From: Novosphingobium fluoreni
GTDB lineage: Bacteria > Pseudomonadota > Alphaproteobacteria > Sphingomonadales > Sphingomonadaceae
Length of the DNA: 64,000 nucleotides
Direction: 5' to 3'
Assembly (NCBI RefSeq): GCF_014196615.1
Contig: NZ_JACIDY010000002.1
Span: forward strand, 62,001 to 126,000
Part shown: positions 51,280-60,278 of the stretch, in pieces
Layout: every line of letters starts with the position of its first letter
Position numbering within the stretch: position 1 is the first letter of the stretch
Made by a program: the position numbers and the translations under genes
The notes under the pieces: model-generated
Told to the model about the DNA's origin: nothing
The model's input: the letters and a program-made list of their open reading frames with translations, nothing else
The model's database searches: none

Positions 51280-52469
51280 GGGCGCTGCTTGGAGCATGTG
51301 CCCTCGTGGCCCTGACGGTCGCTTCCGCGTCCCCGGCGCTGGCCGCCGTGGCGGACCAGACATTGCTGGTGGATGATGCACGCACACTGAACTTCGCCAC
51401 TGCGATCGGCCGGATCGAGGTGAGCGCGGAGAATGTGATCGATGTGACCGCGCCCACCGCGCGATCGTTGCGGATCACCGGCATCGGCACGGGCGAAACC
51501 ACCCTGAGCGTCTACAGCGCAGACGGCCGCATCCTGCGCCAGGCGCTGATCGCGGTGTCGCCGCGTGTCAGTTCCAGCAACGGCGGCGTTGCCGGAGTTA
51601 TGCGCCCGGGTGAGAAAGTCGTTGCGGTGGACGTGCAGTTCGCGGCGGTGAACTCCTCCACGCTGAAGGCACTGGGCTTCAATTTCAGCAAACTATCCGG
51701 CGATATCCAGGGCGCCGTCGTCTCTCCCAGCAGCCTGACCGACTATGCGTTCGGCGGCGGCGGCCTTGCGCTTAAGACCAGCGCGCCGCTGTCTAGTGCG
51801 TTCAACCTGTTCCTTTCGGCTCGCAACCGGGGCATCGGCGCGGTGCTCAGCGCCTTGTCAAGCAATGGCCTGTCTCAGTTGCTGGCGCAGCCGACGTTGC
51901 TGGTACGGTCTGGAGATAGCGCGGAATTCAACGCCGGCGGCCGCTTCCCCATTCCAGTGCCGCAGTCCAGCGGGTTCGGATCGTCCACGATCACCATTCA
52001 GTACGAGAAATTCGGGATCAACCTCAAGGTCACGCCCTATGTCCTGGGCAACGATCACATCGTCATGCGGATCAGGCCCGAGGTCAGCGAGCTGGACTAT
52101 GGCAGCGGCGTGCAGCTGCAGGGATACACCGTCCCCGGCATACGCGAGCGGTTTGCCGATACTACCGTGGAGCTGGGCAGCGGCCAAAGCTTCGTGATCG
52201 CCGGGCTGAATTACACGAACAGCCAGGTCACCAAGGACAAGGTGCCCTTTCTGGGTGACATCCCGGTGCTGGGCGCATTCTTCAAGCGCCAGCAGAACCA
52301 GAAGGAACGCCAGGAGCTGATCATCGTCGCCACGCCGCGACTGGTGGAGCCCGGTGAGAAGCCGCCTTTGAGTGATCCGGCGGCGCTCGATCCCAGCGTG
52401 GCGCAAATGATCTCCGGCAAGGACGGTGTCGAGAAAGCCGTTGCGGACTTCGGTGTGGTGAGGCGCTGA
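51276..52469 (+). CDS. cpaC: Tad secretin CpaC/RcpA
   Basis: A 397-residue outer-membrane secretin. It has a signal peptide (ALAAVADQ near residue 23), an N-domain, and the secretin core with TLLVRSGDSAEFNAGGRFPIPVPQ, VTPYVLGNDHIVMRIRPEVSELD, and KDKVPFLGDIPVLGAFFK. It forms the pore through which the Flp pilus leaves. The ATG overlaps the cpaB stop. Confidence 0.95.
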   Translation: MRALLGACALVALTVASASPALAAVADQTLLVDDARTLNFATAIGRIEVSAENVIDVTAPTARSLRITGIGTGETTLSVYSADGRILRQALIAVSPRVSSSNGGVAGVMRPGEKVVAVDVQFAAVNSSTLKALGFNFSKLSGDIQGAVVSPSSLTDYAFGGGGLALKTSAPLSSAFNLFLSARNRGIGAVLSALSSNGLSQLLAQPTLLVRSGDSAEFNAGGRFPIPVPQSSGFGSSTITIQYEKFGINLKVTPYVLGNDHIVMRIRPEVSELDYGSGVQLQGYTVPGIRERFADTTVELGSGQSFVIAGLNYTNSQVTKDKVPFLGDIPVLGAFFKRQQNQKERQELIIVATPRLVEPGEKPPLSDPAALDPSVAQMISGKDGVEKAVADFGVVRR

Positions 52470-52470
52470 C

Positions 52471-53637
52471 ATGGCACGCATCTATCTCCTCTCCGTCGAT
52501 CGCACCTTGTGCAAGCGGATCGCTGAAGCGATGGGCGATCACATTCCGGTCGAGATGGTGCAATCGCTGGCCGATGCGGAACTTGTCGGGCCCGGCGTCA
52601 TCGTGCTCGATCATGCATCGATCCCGGCGGATCGGATGCTGTCCAGCGTATTGGGCGAGGTGGCGCAGGCGGCGCAGGGGCGTGCCATCGTGGTGGCAAC
52701 CGAGGACTGGTATGCCGGCCCCGTGCTGCAAGCGATCCGCTCCGGCGCGTCCGACGTGCTGCCGCGCGGTGCCAGTGCCGGGGAAATCGCCAGCGTCCTC
52801 ACCCGCGTACTCAATTCCGCGCTCGCCACGCAGGGACGCTTGGCGCGGCTGACCTTGGTGCTGGGCACGGACGAGGAGGCGACCGCGCTGCTCGCCACCG
52901 ATATCGCGCTGGCCCACGCCATGGCGCCGGCTTCCACGCTGCTGATCGATTGCACGCTGCCGTCCAGCACTGCCGAGGCCTATCTGGACCTCAAGGTGGA
53001 TTATGGCATCGCTTCCGCCGTTGCCGATCTGGACCGGCTGGATGCCAGCCTGCTGGCGGACGCCCTGGCGCGGCACGAGTCCAGCGGCCTTGCGCTTTTG
53101 ACGCTGGACGGCGGCACCGGCGGCGAGCCGGTCGGCGTTGGTCCCACCGACATTGTCGGCCTGGTGCAGATCCTGCGCGCCAGTTGCGCCCATATCGTGC
53201 TGTGCGCAGGGTCCTTGCGCAATGGCGGGCTGCTGCGGGAACTGGCATCCCAAGCGGGCGCGATAGAGATCGTCTGCGCCCAGTCGATTCGCGAGCTGGA
53301 CGCTTGCCGCCGCTTGCTGGACCGGATCGCGTTGGACACCGCTAGTGCCGAGCGGCTGCGCCTGGTGGTGTGGGATCATGACGTGCGCGTCCTGCTGGAT
53401 GGCCGGCGCATGGCAGATGTCCTGGGGATCGAACATGTGATCGGCGTCCCGGTGGACCGCGTCCGCCTGCGCAATGCCTTGAACGCTGGCCGCCCGATGA
53501 TGATCGAGCGTGACGGCGGGGCCTATGCCCACGCGGTGCGGCGCGCGATCGGCCGCGATGGCCCCTCTCGTGGCGCTGTCGCCAGCTTTGAACGGGTGAA
53601 GCGAAAGATCATGCGCACGGTGGAGCGCAGCGCATGA
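52471..53637 (+). CDS. tadZ: TadZ/CpaE-like pilus localisation protein with degenerate P-loop
   Basis: A 388-residue protein in the TadZ/CpaE position. An N-terminal receiver-like domain precedes a MinD/ParA-like ATPase domain (LLIDCTLPSSTAEAYLDLK, QILRASCAHIVLCAG). The Walker A motif, normally KGGxGxST, reads LGTDEEATALLATD (residues 131-144), so ATP binding is doubtful. TadZ marks the cell pole for pilus assembly. It lies one base after cpaC and overlaps tadA by four. Confidence 0.85.
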   Translation: MARIYLLSVDRTLCKRIAEAMGDHIPVEMVQSLADAELVGPGVIVLDHASIPADRMLSSVLGEVAQAAQGRAIVVATEDWYAGPVLQAIRSGASDVLPRGASAGEIASVLTRVLNSALATQGRLARLTLVLGTDEEATALLATDIALAHAMAPASTLLIDCTLPSSTAEAYLDLKVDYGIASAVADLDRLDASLLADALARHESSGLALLTLDGGTGGEPVGVGPTDIVGLVQILRASCAHIVLCAGSLRNGGLLRELASQAGAIEIVCAQSIRELDACRRLLDRIALDTASAERLRLVVWDHDVRVLLDGRRMADVLGIEHVIGVPVDRVRLRNALNAGRPMMIERDGGAYAHAVRRAIGRDGPSRGAVASFERVKRKIMRTVERSA

Positions 53638-54992
53638 GCCTGCTCACCAGCGATGCCTCGCAGGCGACGGCGCTTTCCGCGCCCCGGCGGATGACGGTGT
53701 CGCAGCCGTCCGCCCAGCGGATGAGCGACAGCTACCAGTCGGTGAAGGCGCTGACCTGCGCGCAAGTGATCGAACATCTCGAAGCGCAGGGGATGACCAC
53801 TGAGCAGCTGGAAGAGCGGGGGCTGCGCTACGAGATCGAGCAGGTCATCAACAGCCGCAGCCGGCGCGGCCAGTTGGCGCTGAACAGTGCGGAACGCCTG
53901 CTGCTGATCGAAGACGTGATCGACGAGGTGATCGGCCTGGGCCCGCTGGCTCCCCTTTTGCGCGATCCCACGGTGGACGATATCATCGTCAACGGCGCCA
54001 ACACCATCTACGCCGAGCGCGGTGGCATCCTGGAGCGGGTGGACACGCGTTTTCGCGATGATGCGCACCTGATGAACATCATCCAGCGCATCGTCGGCCC
54101 GATCGGCCGCCGCGTGGATGAGGCGACGCCGTTCGTCGATGCCCGACTGGCGGATGGCAGCCGCGTCAACATCGTCATCCCGCCGATCGCGCTGGATGGC
54201 CCGCTGGTCTCGATCCGCAAGTTCCGCCTGCAGAAGCTAAGCGTGGAGGACTACCTTACCGCCGGATCGATGAGCGCGACGATGGCGGCCTATCTTGCCA
54301 GCGCCGTGAAATCGCGTCTGAACGTGTTGATCTGCGGCGGCACCGGCTCCGGCAAGACGACGCTGCTGAACGTGCTGTCCGGCTTCATCAGCAACAAGGA
54401 ACGCCTCGTCACCATCGAGGACGCCGCGGAGCTGCAACTGCGGCAGGATCACGTTGTCCGCCTGGAAACGCGGCCCCCCAATGTCGATGGCAGCCGCGAA
54501 GTCGGCGCGCGCGACTTGCTGCGCAACGCCCTGCGAATGCGGCCCGATCGCATCATCCTGGGCGAGGTGCGTGGGGTGGAGGCGGTGGAGATGCTGCAGG
54601 CGATGTCCACCGGGCACGACGGCTCGATGGCGACGCTGCATGGCAACAGCCCGCGCGATGCCTTGTCGCGATTGGAGATGTTGCTGGGCTTTGCCGGCCA
54701 GCAGAACGACGTGCGCGCGGTGCGCCGCTTCGTCGCCAACTCGATCCACGTGATCGTCAATATCCAACGGTTGTCCAACGGGTCGCGCCGCGTGACGTCC
54801 GTCGCCGAAGTCACCGGCGTCGAGGGTGAGGCTTTCTCGCTCAACGAATTGTTCCGTTTCGAGGAGCAGGTGCCGGGATCGGGCGAGGGCGTATTCAAAA
54901 CGATGTCGCCGCGCCCGTACCACGCCGCCCGGCTGCGTGATTACGTCAGCCCGGTGCTGACCGCCGGTGAGGAAGGGGTGGGGGCATGGTAA
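53634..54992 (+). CDS. tadA: Tad pilus ATPase TadA/CpaF
   Basis: A 452-residue secretion ATPase of the PilT/VirB11 family. Walker [10 protein letters not shown] lies near residues 236-244, Walker B-like RIILGEVRG near residue 304, and the His box [11 protein letters not shown] near 325-335. It powers pilus extension (and probably retraction). Overlaps tadZ at the start and tadB (seven bases) at the end. Confidence 0.96.
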   Translation: MSLLTSDASQATALSAPRRMTVSQPSAQRMSDSYQSVKALTCAQVIEHLEAQGMTTEQLEERGLRYEIEQVINSRSRRGQLALNSAERLLLIEDVIDEVIGLGPLAPLLRDPTVDDIIVNGANTIYAERGGILERVDTRFRDDAHLMNIIQRIVGPIGRRVDEATPFVDARLADGSRVNIVIPPIALDGPLVSIRKFRLQKLSVEDYLTAGSMSATMAAYLASAVKSRLNVLICGGTGSGKTTLLNVLSGFISNKERLVTIEDAAELQLRQDHVVRLETRPPNVDGSREVGARDLLRNALRMRPDRIILGEVRGVEAVEMLQAMSTGHDGSMATLHGNSPRDALSRLEMLLGFAGQQNDVRAVRRFVANSIHVIVNIQRLSNGSRRVTSVAEVTGVEGEAFSLNELFRFEEQVPGSGEGVFKTMSPRPYHAARLRDYVSPVLTAGEEGVGAW

Positions 54993-55894
54993 AGGGAGCC
55001 GCCTATCTGCTGCTGGCCGCGCTGATCCTGGGCGGGTTGGTGGTCCACTGGTTCGGTGAGCGCGGGCGCGAACTGGCGATGATCGATCGCCGCCTGGGCG
55101 CCATCGGCCCGATCAACGTCCCCCCGCCAGCCACGCGCCCGCTCGTGGCGATCTCCGTGCCGGATCGGATGGCCCCGCTGCTGGCCCAGGCCCAGCTGGA
55201 GCTGACCAACACGACGCTGCGCATCTTTGTGATGAGCGTGCTGCTGGCCGCCTGGATCCTGCTGCTGGTCGCCGGCCCGGAAGCGACGGTGCTGTTGCTG
55301 ATCGGACTGCCGCTGGTCGCGCACTCATGGCTCAGCGGCAGGGCGCGCAAGCGGGTGGACGCCTTGTCGGAAGCGCTGCCGCTTTACTTGGATAACGTGC
55401 GCCAGTTGCAGGGGATCGGCAGTTCGCTGTCGCAGGCGCTGGAGCGGGCGCTGGCCGATGCGCCTGAGGCGCTGAAAAGCTATTTCGCGCCCACCGCCCG
55501 GAAGCTGGCGATGGGCGCGCCGGTGGGCGAGACGATGCAGCAGATGGCCGATCGGCTGCAGGTGCCCGAAGTCTCGATGCTGGCCGCAGCGATCCGCACC
55601 AACTTGCGCTATGGCGGCTCCATCTCCGGCGTATTCCACAACCTGGCGCATATCCTGCGCGAAAGGGTGCGCATCCGCCGCGAACTGGTGGCCGCCACGT
55701 CCGAGGCGAAAGTCAGCTCGCGCGTGCTGATCACCATGCCGCTGCTGGCGATGCTGCTGCTGGTATTCCTGAACCCCGCTTACCTTGAGTTCTTCGCGTC
55801 CGACCATCGCGGCAAGACGTTGACGACCGCCGCCCTGGTGCTGGAAGGATCGGGCATCCTGGTGATCCGGCGCATGTTGCGGTTGCAGTTCTGA
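54986..55894 (+). CDS. tadB: Tad pilus inner-membrane platform protein TadB
   Basis: A 302-residue membrane protein with a type II secretion F domain: SEALPLYLDNVRQLQGIGSSLSQALERAL, then an interior helical pair and VSSRVLITMPLLAMLLLVFL. With TadC it forms the platform that transmits ATPase motion to the pilus. Start ATG lies inside the end of tadA; its stop shares a base with the tadC start. Confidence 0.93.
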   Translation: MVKGAAYLLLAALILGGLVVHWFGERGRELAMIDRRLGAIGPINVPPPATRPLVAISVPDRMAPLLAQAQLELTNTTLRIFVMSVLLAAWILLLVAGPEATVLLLIGLPLVAHSWLSGRARKRVDALSEALPLYLDNVRQLQGIGSSLSQALERALADAPEALKSYFAPTARKLAMGAPVGETMQQMADRLQVPEVSMLAAAIRTNLRYGGSISGVFHNLAHILRERVRIRRELVAATSEAKVSSRVLITMPLLAMLLLVFLNPAYLEFFASDHRGKTLTTAALVLEGSGILVIRRMLRLQF

Positions 55895-56790
55895 TGACCG
55901 GGGGCGCTCTTCTCCTGTTCACGCTGTGCGCGTGCAGCGTCGGCATCGCGATAGCCGGACTGCGGTGGCTGGAGATGGACACCGTTCTGCGCGAGAGGAT
56001 CGAAGGCCAGGCCTTGGTGGGGGCAGGTGGAGGCGGACGCCGCCGCCGTCTGCGCCTGCCCCCGGTGTTGCTGGCGCGCGGCAAGGACCTAAGCGAGATC
56101 GAGAAGGGCCTGCGCCACGCAGGCTATTACACTCCGCGCGCGGTGGAGGTGTTCATCTGGCTGCGGCTGGCGGCGGCCATGTGCGCCGCATTGGCGACGC
56201 TGCTGGCCGTCCTGTCGATGGGATCGAGCCCGATGAAGGCCGGCCTTTCCGCGCTCGCATTGTTCGGGCTGACGTGGATCGCCGCGAAGTACGTGCTGAT
56301 CATGAAGGCCACCGCACGAGAGCGGAGGCTGACGATCGAGTTTCCCTTCCTGCTCGACCTGATGCTGATGATGCTGGAAAGCGGCGTCTCGCTCGACCAG
56401 GTCATCCGGGGCATCGCGCGTGATGAACAAGCGACGGTGCCCAGCCATGCCCGTCTGATGGCGATGCTGGTGGAAGACCTGGATCGCGGACAGGATTATC
56501 AGGTGGCCTTCGAACGCTGGGCGGCGCGGGTCAATGTCAGCGGCGCCAAGGAACTGGCGGCGCTATTCCGGCAGTCGATGTTCCAGGGCATGGAACTGGT
56601 GCCGGCGCTGCGCGAGTTCATCCGCGAGTTCTCGCAGCGCCGGGTCATGCGGGCCAAGGAAGCGATCGGCAAGGTCACCGTGCGCATGGTGATCCTAATG
56701 CTGATCTTCTTCATGCCGGCGCTGTTCATCGTGCTGGCAGGGCCGCCGGTAGCGGCGATCCTCGACACTCTCAACGGCGTGGGAGGATAG
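55894..56790 (+). CDS. tadC: Tad pilus inner-membrane platform protein TadC
   Basis: A 298-residue paralogue of TadB with a type II secretion F domain (FPFLLDLMLMMLESGVSLDQVIRGIA; AFERWAARV; ELAALFRQS) and about four membrane helices. Pairs with TadB. The ATG overlaps the tadB stop (TGATG), and tadD follows after two bases. Confidence 0.93.
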   Translation: MTGGALLLFTLCACSVGIAIAGLRWLEMDTVLRERIEGQALVGAGGGGRRRRLRLPPVLLARGKDLSEIEKGLRHAGYYTPRAVEVFIWLRLAAAMCAALATLLAVLSMGSSPMKAGLSALALFGLTWIAAKYVLIMKATARERRLTIEFPFLLDLMLMMLESGVSLDQVIRGIARDEQATVPSHARLMAMLVEDLDRGQDYQVAFERWAARVNVSGAKELAALFRQSMFQGMELVPALREFIREFSQRRVMRAKEAIGKVTVRMVILMLIFFMPALFIVLAGPPVAAILDTLNGVGG

Positions 56791-56792
56791 AG

Positions 56793-57488
56793 ATGCGCGC
56801 ACCTCTGATCGCTGCGTTGATCTTGCCGCTGGCGTTGCTCGCTTCGCAAGTCGCGGCGCGGCAGGAGGAGCAGGCTTCTGAAACCTCGACGCGCACGCTC
56901 TATCTTGGGTTGATCGGGCAGGCTCGGGCGGACGGCAAGCCGCGGGCGGCGCTGGCCTATCTGGATGACTTCGAACGCCAGCACCCTGATGATCGCGAGG
57001 CGCGCATCCTGCGAGTCAATTGCCTGCTGGACCTGAACCAGATCGACGGAGCGCGTCAGGCCCTGGCGCGCATCCCGGCAGACGATCGCAGCGCGGGTGC
57101 GTTGGCGGTGCGAGGGCACGTCTTCACCGCGCAAGGCCAGTGGGGCGATGCCGCCCAGGCCTACGCAGCGGCTCAGGCGGCGAGCCCGGCGGACCCCTTC
57201 ATCGCCAATGCGCACGGCTATGCGCAACTGCGTGCAGGTGCAGGCGTGCAAGCGGTGGAGACGCTTCGCCGGGCGCTGGACCTCGTGCCCGATGGCGCGC
57301 CGGCCAATGCGGTGGTGCGCAACAACCTGGCGCTGGCACTGACGGCGACAGGCCGCTCAGCCGAAGCCGCCGCCTTGCTCTCCCGCATCCGGGACACGAC
57401 CGAGCGATCGCGCGTGCAGCAGGAACTGGGTCGTGAGGCGCTCAGGATCGCGCAAGCGGGGGGCGGCATCGTGCCGATGGCGCAATGA
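56793..57488 (+). CDS. tadD: Tad pilus TPR lipoprotein-like protein TadD
   Basis: A 231-residue protein with a signal sequence (MRAPLIAALILPLALLASQ) and tetratricopeptide repeats (ALAYLDDFERQHPDDREARIL; AAQAASPADPFIANAHGYAQL; LRRALDLVPDGAPANAVV). No clear lipobox Cys is present. TadD-type proteins help secretin assembly. It overlaps the next gene by four bases. Confidence 0.87.
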   Translation: MRAPLIAALILPLALLASQVAARQEEQASETSTRTLYLGLIGQARADGKPRAALAYLDDFERQHPDDREARILRVNCLLDLNQIDGARQALARIPADDRSAGALAVRGHVFTAQGQWGDAAQAYAAAQAASPADPFIANAHGYAQLRAGAGVQAVETLRRALDLVPDGAPANAVVRNNLALALTATGRSAEAAALLSRIRDTTERSRVQQELGREALRIAQAGGGIVPMAQ

Positions 57489-59257
57489 GCCGAGTGTGCG
57501 CCACGCTCCAACGTCTGCGCCGGGACGATCGCGGTGTCGTCGGCCCGGCGGTGGCGGTGCTCGCGATCTCCTTGCTGGCGGCGGCGGGGGTCTCGATGGA
57601 CCTCGGGCTATACTACATGGACAGTCGGGAATTGCGCTCGGCGACGGAGGCGGCAGCGCTTTCGGCGGCGTTGAACCCGGCGCAGGCGCAGCAGCGCGCC
57701 ACCGATTATCTGGTGAAGAACGGCTACCCGGTCTCTGTGCTGAAATCTACGCAGGTCGGCTACTACTGTGCGAACGTCGACGCCCGATATCCGGCGGGCG
57801 CGCGCTTCGTGGCTGCGGCCAATCTGGCGGATTGCCCCGGCAGCACCGTCCAGAACGCGGTCAGGCTGACGACGGGAAAGAGCAGCCGTCGGTTCATAAC
57901 CGGTATTCTGGGAGAAGCCAGCCCGATCCCGGAACTGGCCGCCACCGCCAGCGCCGCGCGCATTGATGAGGCGGGCATCGCGGTCACTTCCGGCCATCTC
58001 ACCGTCACCAACACATTGCTCAATTCGGTGAACAACCTGTTGGGCGCGCTGATCGGCATAAAGCTGCGCCTCTCCACCGCCGAGATCGAGGCGCTGATGG
58101 GCGGCAATGTCGATGCCGGGAAGTTCTTCGACGCGCTGGCCAGTCGCACCGGCCAAAGCGGCACCTATGATCAGCTGACAAGGGGGACTTACGGCATCGG
58201 CGATATCGCCAGCGCTGCTTCGACGGCCGCTGGAGATGCCGCGACCGCTGCCGCCTTGCGCAGCTTCGCAACGGCCACCGGCAATGGCTATCAAGTGCCG
58301 CTGGCCGGGATGTTCGGGCTGGGCGTTTGGAAGAACATGCCGGTGGGCGGGGCCGACGGCCAGCCTTCGCTGCGGGCCGGGCTCAACGCCTACCAGTTGA
58401 TCACTTATGCCGCGCAGGCCGGGCCGGGCGTGGTCGATGCGTCGGACCTTGTAAACCTGCTGGTGCCGACCAGTCCCGGCAGCAGTGTGCGCGTCGTGGC
58501 CGTCGCCAACAATCCCTCGGCCCGCGCCCGCTTCGCTTTCGGCCCGGCGGGGGAGACCGGGGCGGGAACCTCGATGATCCGCCTGCAACTGGATGTCAGC
58601 CCGGCGGGCGTGGCGACCTTGCCAATGATCGTCGACGTGGCCGCCGCCAGCGCCACGGTGACCGGCATCGATTGCGCCAACCAGGTCGAGCAGAACACCC
58701 AGACCCGCGTCACCATGACCGCGAATTCCGGCCTGGTGAACATCTACCTTGGGCGACTGAACAAGGCGGACGGCATGTCGAAGCTAACGCCGACGCTGAC
58801 CAAGAACGATTTCGATTTCACCCCGCTAGTCGATCTACGCCCGGTGTTGTGGATCAACGCCAAAGCGGTGGTGAAACCCGCCGTTGGTGAGAGCGCGCGC
58901 ACCGCCGTGTTCGGGCCGGGCGGTGCCGGAACGATCGGCAGTCCGCAGGCGCCCGGCCGCCCTGTGATCGTAGGCAATACCTCTCAGGTGGGCAATACGC
59001 TGGGGACCCTCGGCAGCTTTCTGGGTGGCCGCAACGGTGGCCTGCAAGTGTGCGCGATCCTTACCGGCTGCGTGATCGACACCTCGGACAGCGCGCTGTT
59101 GGGGTCTGTCGGCAATGTCGTGAACGCGCTGGGTGGAGTCCTCAACAACAGTGCCGATCCCTTGTTGGACAATGTCTTGGCAGCACTGGGCGTTGAACTG
59201 GGTCACGCCAGCGTATGGATAAATGGTTCTAGATGTGGAGTGCCAGTACTGATTTGA
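57485..59257 (+). CDS. tadG: TadG-like minor pilin/secreted protein
   Basis: A 590-residue protein with an N-terminal TadE/TadG-type hydrophobic segment (DRGVVGPAVAVLAISLLAAAGVSMDLG) and a long secreted region rich in Gly/Ala/Val (VNNLLGALIGIKLRLS, QVGNTLGTLGSFLGG). It should be anchored at the membrane with the bulk exported. It is about 150-200 residues longer than I recall for many TadGs. The stop TGA at 59255-59257 lies in a palindrome at the start of an AT-rich stretch. Confidence 0.85.
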   Translation: MSRVCATLQRLRRDDRGVVGPAVAVLAISLLAAAGVSMDLGLYYMDSRELRSATEAAALSAALNPAQAQQRATDYLVKNGYPVSVLKSTQVGYYCANVDARYPAGARFVAAANLADCPGSTVQNAVRLTTGKSSRRFITGILGEASPIPELAATASAARIDEAGIAVTSGHLTVTNTLLNSVNNLLGALIGIKLRLSTAEIEALMGGNVDAGKFFDALASRTGQSGTYDQLTRGTYGIGDIASAASTAAGDAATAAALRSFATATGNGYQVPLAGMFGLGVWKNMPVGGADGQPSLRAGLNAYQLITYAAQAGPGVVDASDLVNLLVPTSPGSSVRVVAVANNPSARARFAFGPAGETGAGTSMIRLQLDVSPAGVATLPMIVDVAAASATVTGIDCANQVEQNTQTRVTMTANSGLVNIYLGRLNKADGMSKLTPTLTKNDFDFTPLVDLRPVLWINAKAVVKPAVGESARTAVFGPGGAGTIGSPQAPGRPVIVGNTSQVGNTLGTLGSFLGGRNGGLQVCAILTGCVIDTSDSALLGSVGNVVNALGGVLNNSADPLLDNVLAALGVELGHASVWINGSRCGVPVLI

Positions 59258-59406
59258 ATGTATTCAATTGTACTATAATTTATACAGTATTTTAAATAGG
59301 ATGGTTTATTGATAATAAATAAAATAGTGAGTCTCTTCGGATACAAGTCTCGCCTGAAATATCCTCCAGTGGCGTGGTATATTGTTTTGGAGGAAGGAGA
59401 ATTATC
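59254..59406. promoter_or_regulatory. AT-rich promoter/leader region before pilin genes
   Basis: About 150 bases of far lower GC than all surroundings. A TTGAAT-GT-ATTCAA palindrome lies at 59254-59267, and TATAAT at 59274-59279 resembles a -10 element, though its best -35 is at a short 14-base spacing. GGAGGAAGGAG precedes the flp start. A separate strong promoter for the pilin is expected from other Tad loci, but the start site is not resolvable here. Confidence 0.5.
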
Positions 59407-59583
59407 ATGACTGATGCGTTCTACAAATTTTTCGCCCGTCTCGCCGCCGATGATCGTGGCCTAACCGCTGTTGAATACGCAGTCCTCGGCGCGATCGTCG
59501 TCGCTGCGATCGTGGCGGTAGGTACTCAATTTCAGACTGGCCTCGGCACGGCCTTTGGAAAGCTGTTTACCAAGGGCGTTTGA
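59407..59583 (+). CDS. flp: Flp/Fap type pilin (major pilin candidate 1)
   Basis: A 58-residue Flp prepilin: an 18-residue leader ending DDRG, cleavage before LTAVEYAVLGAIVVAAIVAV (the conserved Glu is at +5), then a short C-terminus FGKLFTKGV. It is the pilus subunit exported by the Tad machine. ATG 59407 has GGAGGAAGGAG upstream; the longer frame at 59374 is not used. A paralogue lies 68 bases downstream. Confidence 0.92.
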   Translation: MTDAFYKFFARLAADDRGLTAVEYAVLGAIVVAAIVAVGTQFQTGLGTAFGKLFTKGV

Positions 59584-59651
59584 ATTCATCTGCCGCTGCT
59601 CGCGGTCGTCAGTGGCCGCCTTTTTGCGACACGCACATCAAGGGGGAAGCG

Positions 59652-59828
59652 ATGATGCCTCGTTCTATCCTTAGCCTGATCCGCCGACTGCGAGACGACG
59701 AAGGCGGCCTAACCGCAGTTGAGTACGCCGTGCTTGGTGCCATCGTCGTGGCGGCGATCGTCGCGGTGGGTGCATCGTTCCAGAGCGGTCTCGGCACCGC
59801 CTTTGGCAAGATCTTCACCGGCGCGTGA
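59652..59828 (+). CDS. flp: Flp/Fap type pilin (paralogue 2)
   Basis: A 58-residue paralogue with the same mature core (LTAVEYAVLGAIVVAAIVAVG) but a different leader (MMPRSILSLIRRLRDDEGG) and tail (FGKIFTGA). It could be a minor or alternative pilin. Two ATGs are adjacent (59652 and 59655), and AGGGGGAA better fits the second. The tadE GTG start overlaps its stop, so it is coupled with tadE. Confidence 0.9.
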   Translation: MMPRSILSLIRRLRDDEGGLTAVEYAVLGAIVVAAIVAVGASFQSGLGTAFGKIFTGA

Positions 59829-60277
59829 CCGGGCGGTCGGCATCACGCGTGTTGCCGCATCACCTGCGCCGCTTCCGGCGCGAGCGTCGGGGGCTGGCCG
59901 CGCTGGAGTTTGCACTCCTGGCGCCAGCCTTGCTGATGCTGGCTTTCGGAGTGATCGTCTATTCAATCTATTTCACTGCTGTTCTGGGCGTGCGCCAGGC
60001 AGCGGCGGAAGGCGCGCGCGCGGCGATGGCGGGCTTGTCCACGGTCGAGCGTGCGGGGCTGGCGCAGACCCGCGCTTTGCAAGTTCTGAGCGGCTATGAC
60101 GATCTGCTGGGTGGCAGCACGCCACAAGTGACCGCCTTGCCGGACGGGACCGGCGTGTTCCGCGTGACGGTCAGTTATGACATGAGTTCCAGTCCGATCA
60201 TGCGTTACGGGAACTTCGTGCCACTGCCGACCAGCGATGTCCGCGCCAGCGTGATGGTGACGAACGGGGGATATTGA
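59825..60277 (+). CDS. tadE: Pseudopilin TadE
   Basis: A 150-residue TadE-like pseudopilin with a GLAALEFALLAPALLMLAFG segment that resembles the pilin cleavage region (Gly then LAALEF) and a long beta-rich C-terminal part. TadE is processed by CpaA and initiates pilus assembly with TadF. The GTG start overlaps the flp2 stop (GTGA). No tadF is seen next to it. Confidence 0.88.
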   Translation: MTGRSASRVLPHHLRRFRRERRGLAALEFALLAPALLMLAFGVIVYSIYFTAVLGVRQAAAEGARAAMAGLSTVERAGLAQTRALQVLSGYDDLLGGSTPQVTALPDGTGVFRVTVSYDMSSSPIMRYGNFVPLPTSDVRASVMVTNGGY

Positions 60278-60278
60278 G

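Noticed and set aside
52321-53532. Minus-strand frame of 403 residues across cpaC and tadZ
   Set aside because: His/Gln-rich antisense reading of recognised pilus genes; no initiation signal or family.
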